The position numbers and the translations under genes were made by a program. Shown here in pieces: positions 5,940-8,451 of a stretch of 8,451 bases of DNA. Below the pieces are notes generated by a model. It ran no database searches and had not been told where the DNA came from. It worked only from the letters and a program-made list of their open reading frames with translations. This stretch comes from CAZYMF01 sp964648215. Lineage in GTDB: Bacteria > Desulfobacterota > Binatia > HRBIN30 > JACQVA1. The stretch lies in NCBI GenBank assembly GCA_964648215.1, contig CAZYMF010000210.1, positions 1 to 8,451 of the forward strand, written 5' to 3'. The first letter of the stretch is position 1; every line of letters starts with the position of its first letter.

Positions 5940-6112
5940 GCCGTGCCCGTAACCCCGAACCCCCTACCCCCTGCAGTTCAGCGCCGGCAGAAGCGTGCAC
6001 CTGGCGCGTTCTAGCTTTCACAGGAACCGAAACAAGGTTGCAGGGCCTGGCCGCAGCCGTTGCAGAAGCGCGAGGCGTCGGGATTCCCGTGCCCGCAGGA
6101 GGTGCACGTCAT
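5940..6112 (-). pseudogene. Broken double zinc-ribbon N-terminus of a class III cyclase gene
   Basis: From ATG 6112 the minus frame reads MTCTSCGHGNPDASRFCNGC, then GQALQPCFGSCES and a TAG at 6011-6013, so the intact ORF is only 33 residues. Reading through the TAG gives NAPGARFCRR and then a frame break, after which a shifted frame gives GAELQ. Together these reconstruct the two zinc ribbons seen in the cyclase at 1-340. The TAG sits where family members have Glu (C-G-x-E-N-x-P-G), consistent with GAG to TAG. The second ribbon appears to lack about 8 bases after FCRR. A G-rich linker-like run follows, but no catalytic domain. The initiating region has only a weak Shine-Dalgarno (AGCAGG). I infer a decayed gene front; a functional 33-residue single zinc-ribbon peptide is less likely. 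The cyclase/hydrolase chimera upstream at 6159-7025 is on the same strand. Confidence 0.65.
5946..5971 (-). other. Predicted G-quadruplex-forming run on the minus strand
   Basis: On the minus strand four G-tracts (5, 5, 4 and 3 G) are separated by loops of 2, 3 and 4 bases (TA, TTC, TTAC). This meets the usual G4 consensus. The run lies where a cyclase linker would be encoded, immediately after the broken zinc-ribbon sequence. Confidence 0.5.
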
Positions 6113-6158
6113 CGGGGAACCTGCTCATGCGTTCCTGACCTGTGGGGGGGCCAGAAGT

Positions 6159-7025
6159 TTACGGCGTCGCAACGTCTCGACCGTTCGGTTCCTCGTCGAA
6201 GAACTTGATGATGCGGGCGCGCACTTCGGGCGTGCCGCCGGTTCCCTCCAGGTGTCCGCCTTCGACGACCTCGAAACGGACGTTCGGGATCAAGGCGGCC
6301 AGGGCCCTTCCGGCCTCGAGCGGCACCGTCTGATCGTCGCGCGCGTGGATGACGAGGGTCGGCACGGTGATGTGGCGGGCTTGCTCGGAGACGTCGATGT
6401 CAGCGAGCGCTCGGAAGAATCCTGCGATCGCCGCACCCGAGCCCGAGCGTCGGAGAAATTCTCCCAGCACTCGCCGCTGCACCTCGCCGGCGGTTGGAGC
6501 GATCCAATCGACCATGATGTTGGTGACCGCGGGAGTCTGCCAATCGGTCTCGAACAGCGGCAGTGCGCGCAGGATGCGATCGAAGCCCGGGCTCGCTCCC
6601 GCGCGACCGCCGGCCGTCGTGCTGGCCAGGACGAGCCGGCTCACGCGTTCGGGATGTCGCGCAAACGGGCGGATCCGGGCGGCCACGTTCACGCCCTCGC
6701 CGACGACCTCGCCATTGCGACGGATCACATCACCGAGATGAATGCCGATGCGCAGGCGCATGTCGGGATAGCTGCGCAGGGCGCCTTGGAGCGCCAAGGC
6801 GCAGTCGACGGCGCGCAACGCGCTCGGAAAGATGGAGAGCGATTCATCTCCGGTCGCATCGATGACCTCGCCCTCGAACTGCTCCACCAGTGTGCGCACC
6901 AGATCGCGATGCTGCGTGCGGACCCGCACCGCGGCCGCCTCGTCACGCTCGGTCAGCGCGGTGTAACCCACCACGTCGGTGAACATGATAGCCAGCAACT
7001 GACGATGATCGCTCATGTCGGGCAT
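6159..7025 (-). CDS. Truncated class III cyclase fused to the C-terminal part of an alpha/beta hydrolase
   Basis: A 288-residue ORF from ATG 7025 (AGGA eight bases upstream). Residues 8-120 are a class III nucleotide cyclase core: LLAIMFTDVVGYTAL (metal Asp17), ATGDESLSIF (Asp60), IGIHLGDV, and GEGVNVAARI with the transition-state Asn113 and Arg117. Asp56 sits where adenine-specifying cyclases have Lys. The domain stops right after VNVAARIRP, losing roughly its last 40-60 residues. From residue 123 (RHPERVSRLVLAST) the sequence is the second half of an alpha/beta hydrolase: cap region, HARDDQTVP (catalytic Asp231) and EGGHLEG (catalytic His258). The nucleophile-elbow GxSxG and oxyanion strand are missing. 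Full-length cyclase-hydrolase fusions exist, so this looks like an in-frame internal deletion (junction near 6656-6671). Whether the product is active is doubtful: cyclase dimerisation surfaces and the hydrolase Ser are absent. It is either an expressed pseudoenzyme or a pseudogene in frame by chance. Confidence 0.75.
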   Translation of the reverse strand: MPDMSDHRQLLAIMFTDVVGYTALTERDEAAAVRVRTQHRDLVRTLVEQFEGEVIDATGDESLSIFPSALRAVDCALALQGALRSYPDMRLRIGIHLGDVIRRNGEVVGEGVNVAARIRPFARHPERVSRLVLASTTAGGRAGASPGFDRILRALPLFETDWQTPAVTNIMVDWIAPTAGEVQRRVLGEFLRRSGSGAAIAGFFRALADIDVSEQARHITVPTLVIHARDDQTVPLEAGRALAALIPNVRFEVVEGGHLEGTGGTPEVRARIIKFFDEEPNGRDVATP

Positions 7026-7063
7026 TGTTGCGATCCTGACGGAATTGAACCCCGATTGAAAGG

Positions 7064-7306
7064 CTAACGGCTGCGCCGGTAGTGGGTTGGCCCTCTACCG
7101 CTGCGCCGAAAGACGGGTTGGGAGTGTAGGCGAGAGGTTAGGGGATACGGGGTTGGGGCGAAGGCCGATGCCCGCAACCTGGACACCTCCGGCTGCACCT
7201 GTCGTGCTTGACGCACCAGCTCGCGCGCTTCGTCGATTCGGCCAAGCTCGGCGGCATTCATCGCCCCGTAGGCGAGTCGAAGGACTGCGGTTGCTTCGTC
7301 GCATCC
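7064..7306 (-). pseudogene. TPR-containing scrap joined to cyclase-linker DNA
   Basis: Directly after the vapC stop, in the same frame, the minus strand reads GCDEATAVLRLAYGAM and then NAAELGRIDEARELVRQARQ. This is a good match to a tetratricopeptide repeat such as ends the large cyclase-ATPase-TPR proteins. An ATG at 7261 opens a 65-codon ORF, but with only a weak GGGG upstream. After about 7160 the DNA switches to a Pro/Thr-rich run and the 13-mer at 7118-7130 is identical to 93-105, where it encodes the YTPK linker of the cyclase. Here that word is in another frame (AYTPN) and leads into unrelated sequence. I infer a recombination scrap of a TPR C-terminus plus a cyclase linker. A real 65-residue protein cannot be excluded. 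Confidence 0.5.
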
Positions 7307-7708
7307 TCATGGGGCGATGAGTCCCAGCTTCGGAAAGTAGCTCCGGTAGCGCGTGGCGTCCCGCGTGAGCAGCTTCATGCCGGACACGCTGGCGTGCGCA
7401 CCGATGTAGAAGTCCGGCAATGGCGACGTCCGGGCTCCGCCCCGCTTGCGGTAAGCCAGAAAACATTTGCCCGCGAGGAAGGCGGCTTCCCAGGGGAGGG
7501 CCAAGCGGTGGAAGGTCGGGGGTGGGAGTGCGGCGTCGAGATCCTCGATCTGCACGAATCCGATTGATACCTCGGCATAGATAATCGGGTTGATCGTCAG
7601 CACGTCGCGCTCCGCTTGGGCCGCCAGTGCATCTGCGGACCACGCAAACCAGCGCGGATCCTCGGTCAGCACATCAAGGAGCACGTTACTGTCGACCAGA
7701 ATCGGCAT
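7307..7708 (-). CDS. vapC: VapC-family PIN-domain toxin ribonuclease (VapBC module 2)
   Basis: A 133-residue protein beginning MPILVDSNVLLDVLTEDPRW. PIN acidic residues are Asp6, Glu46 (YAEVSIGF), Asp99 (LPDFYIGAHA) and Asp117 (LLTRDATRY), a complete metal-binding set. The YRSYFPKLGLIAP tail is typical. It belongs to the PIN group whose partner is an AbrB/SpoVT-type VapB with the tail MTTDEIMALTRG; that antitoxin is present upstream, but 178 bp away instead of overlapping. The ATG at 7708 overlaps the stop of a 49-codon ORF as TGATG. Nothing suggests truncation. The predicted product is a cytoplasmic endoribonuclease; its RNA target is unknown. Confidence 0.88.
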   Translation of the reverse strand: MPILVDSNVLLDVLTEDPRWFAWSADALAAQAERDVLTINPIIYAEVSIGFVQIEDLDAALPPPTFHRLALPWEAAFLAGKCFLAYRKRGGARTSPLPDFYIGAHASVSGMKLLTRDATRYRSYFPKLGLIAP

Positions 7709-7857
7709 CAGGGCTGCACCTGGCGCGGGCCTGCGGCCAGCGTCGTTCCTATGGCCCGTTCCCGTTGGTCGCCGTGGAGTTCCAAGTCCGACACGCTGCT
7801 AGTGTAGCCGCTTCCCGCCAGGTCGCTTGCAGCGGCTGCCACCGACACACGAGTCAT
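7708..7857 (-). CDS. Small 49-codon ORF between vapB and vapC, overlapping the vapC start (hypothetical)
   Basis: From ATG 7857 the frame encodes 49 residues, starting MTRVSVAAAASDLAGSG and ending RQVQP, and stops with a TGA that shares one base with the vapC ATG (TGATG). I do not recognise the sequence. The only ribosome-binding candidate is a GGGGAT about 11 bases upstream, which is weak. It could be a coupling leader that supplies ribosomes to vapC, or merely a chance frame in the spacer. The overlap with vapC and its position in a normally spacer-free operon are the reasons to list it. Confidence 0.3.
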   Translation of the reverse strand: MTRVSVAAAASDLAGSGYTSSVSDLELHGDQRERAIGTTLAAGPRQVQP

Positions 7858-7886
7858 GATGAAAAGAGATCCCCATCAGCCAGCGC

Positions 7887-8117
7887 CTAGCCGCGCGTCA
7901 GTGCCATGATCTCGTCGGTGGTCATTCCAGTGGTCGCCTTTCCCCTGAGGTGCGCAACGATACTGCGCCCGCGGCCGCGCGGCCGCCGGCCGCGCGCCCT
8001 ACGGATGCGCACGGCGTTGCCCTCGACCTCGAAATCCACCTCACTATTGGGCAGCAGCCCCAGCCGCTCACGAATCTCGACCGGAATCGTCACCTGTCCC
8101 TTCGATGTGATGCGCAT
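7887..8117 (-). CDS. vapB: AbrB/SpoVT-type VapB antitoxin of VapBC module 2
   Basis: A 76-residue protein. Residues 1-45 (MRITSKGQVTIPVEIRERLG followed by LLPNSEVDFEVEGNAVRIRR) are a SpoVT/AbrB swapped-hairpin DNA-binding domain. A basic Arg/Gly linker (ARGRRPRGRGR) and the toxin-binding tail IVAHLRGKATTGMTTDEIMA follow. The ATG at 8117 is chosen because a strong GGAGGAGG Shine-Dalgarno lies five bases upstream and the domain begins there; an in-frame ATG at 8183 would add 22 residues encoded across the promoter-like region. By family knowledge the antitoxin neutralises the PIN toxin and represses its own promoter. Its stop is 178 bp from the vapC start, whereas relatives normally overlap. 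Confidence 0.87.
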   Translation of the reverse strand: MRITSKGQVTIPVEIRERLGLLPNSEVDFEVEGNAVRIRRARGRRPRGRGRSIVAHLRGKATTGMTTDEIMALTRG

Positions 8118-8135
8118 GCTGGCCTCCTCCGCTGT

Positions 8136-8183
8136 AATACTTTTCGTATTCTTACTATCGCAAGACACGGCAGTGTCGGTCAA
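8136..8183 (-). promoter_or_regulatory. Candidate vapBC-2 promoter with two inverted repeats
   Basis: On the minus strand TTGACC (8183-8178) is followed after 18 bases by GATAGT (8159-8154), a fair -35/-10 pair. The spacer is occupied by GACAC-n4-GTGTC (8164-8177). A second inverted repeat, AATAC-n5-GTATT (8136-8150), lies between the -10 and the vapB Shine-Dalgarno in a striking AT-rich island. These are plausible AbrB-antitoxin operators; transcription start and binding are inferred. Confidence 0.5.
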
Positions 8184-8253
8184 GGGTGGAGCTGCCGCCG
8201 AGAGGGTTGCCCGTGGGGGTCTCGTGTCCCCAGCCAGCGCAGGTCGTGGTCAT

Positions 8254-8451
8254 TCATACCTGCCCAGCAGAGAAGCGGTCGAGGATCGTGTGCCACTGTT
8301 CCGGATCGAGCTGTTCGGCCAGCTCCATCGAGCCCTTCACGTCGGCGAACAGCACGGCGACCTGCTTGCGTTCGCCTTCGACGGTGGACTTCGATTGCAG
8401 GATCTTGTCGGCGAGGTGTTTGGGCGTGTAGGAGAGGGGGTCCTTTTGGGT
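8254..8451 (-). pseudogene. Class III cyclase N-terminal fragment entering from the right edge, truncated after the first catalytic strand
   Basis: The minus frame is open from the window edge for 65 codons: LSYTPKHLADKILQSKSTVE, then GERKQVAVLFADVKGSMELA, EQLDPEQWHTILDRF, then SAGQV and TGA at 8254-8256. It matches the linker and start of the cyclase domain seen at 1-340. Family members continue after ILDRF into a full catalytic domain. Here the next codons do not fit the family and stop within five residues, so the rest of the domain has been lost. The zinc ribbons, if present, lie outside the window. It ends upstream of the vapBC-2 promoter. Confidence 0.75.

Noticed and set aside
6060..7067. 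Plus-strand 335-codon ORF opposite the cyclase/hydrolase gene
   Set aside because: Antisense shadow: the minus frame has the cyclase metal-binding Asp motifs and the hydrolase Asp/His motifs in order, and the plus frame has no recognisable domain.
7072..7107. CGGTAG/CTACCG inverted repeat with GCTGCGCCG direct copies, considered as a tRNA or integron attC-like site
   Set aside because: The stem is short, there is no cloverleaf, no conserved attC core (GTTRRRY) and no integrase or cassette nearby.

Overview
The window looks like a scaffold from a high-GC bacterial metagenome. It contains one 100-base run of N at 4753-4852 and has related cyclase-gene sequence at both edges. Several features suggest a deltaproteobacterial-type lineage (Desulfobacterota, Myxococcota or Binatota in current naming). 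These are the many zinc-ribbon class III cyclase genes carrying the motif YTPKHLA[ED]KIL, two VapBC modules of types I associate with that group, a bacterial STT3-family oligosaccharyltransferase, and a choice-of-anchor U / IPTL-CTERM surface protein. The taxonomic placement is inference; no rRNA or tRNA is present.

Layout. Positions 1-1050 on the minus strand carry a complete RHH-VapB/PIN-VapC module (816-1049 and 406-819, overlapping by ATGA) with a 14-bp palindrome just upstream. Downstream of it starts a double zinc-ribbon adenylate cyclase that leaves the window on the left. Positions 1075-1413 hold what looks like a nucleotidyltransferase-like gene remnant. On the plus strand, 1432-4119 encodes a multi-membrane STT3 (GT66) oligosaccharyltransferase. 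It is followed after about 90 bp by 4212-5867, a secreted protein with a tandem array of 84-bp Cys-rich units (interrupted by the scaffold gap), a furin-like Cys cap, a choice-of-anchor U domain and an IPTL-CTERM-type C-terminal sorting signal. Positions 5940-7300 on the minus strand are a patchwork of class III cyclase material: a broken double zinc ribbon, a cyclase/alpha-beta-hydrolase chimera with the middle of both domains missing, and a TPR/linker scrap. A second VapBC module (AbrB-type antitoxin 7887-8117, PIN toxin 7307-7708) follows; its two genes are separated by 178 bp that hold a 49-codon ORF coupled to the toxin by TGATG. The right edge (8254-8451) is the N-terminal part of another zinc-ribbon-family cyclase, cut short after about 20 residues of its catalytic domain.

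How it fits together. The central plus-strand pair is the most interesting part. An enzyme of the N-glycosylation oligosaccharyltransferase family sits directly upstream of an exported, repeat-containing, envelope-sorted protein, and one repeat carries a perfect bacterial-type sequon (D-G-N-G-T). This suggests an enzyme and surface-substrate cassette, but no glycosylation data can be read from sequence. The flanks look like accessory, recombining DNA: toxin-antitoxin modules plus at least five fragments of paralogous cyclase genes, two of which form an approximately 105-bp direct repeat at the two ends of the window.
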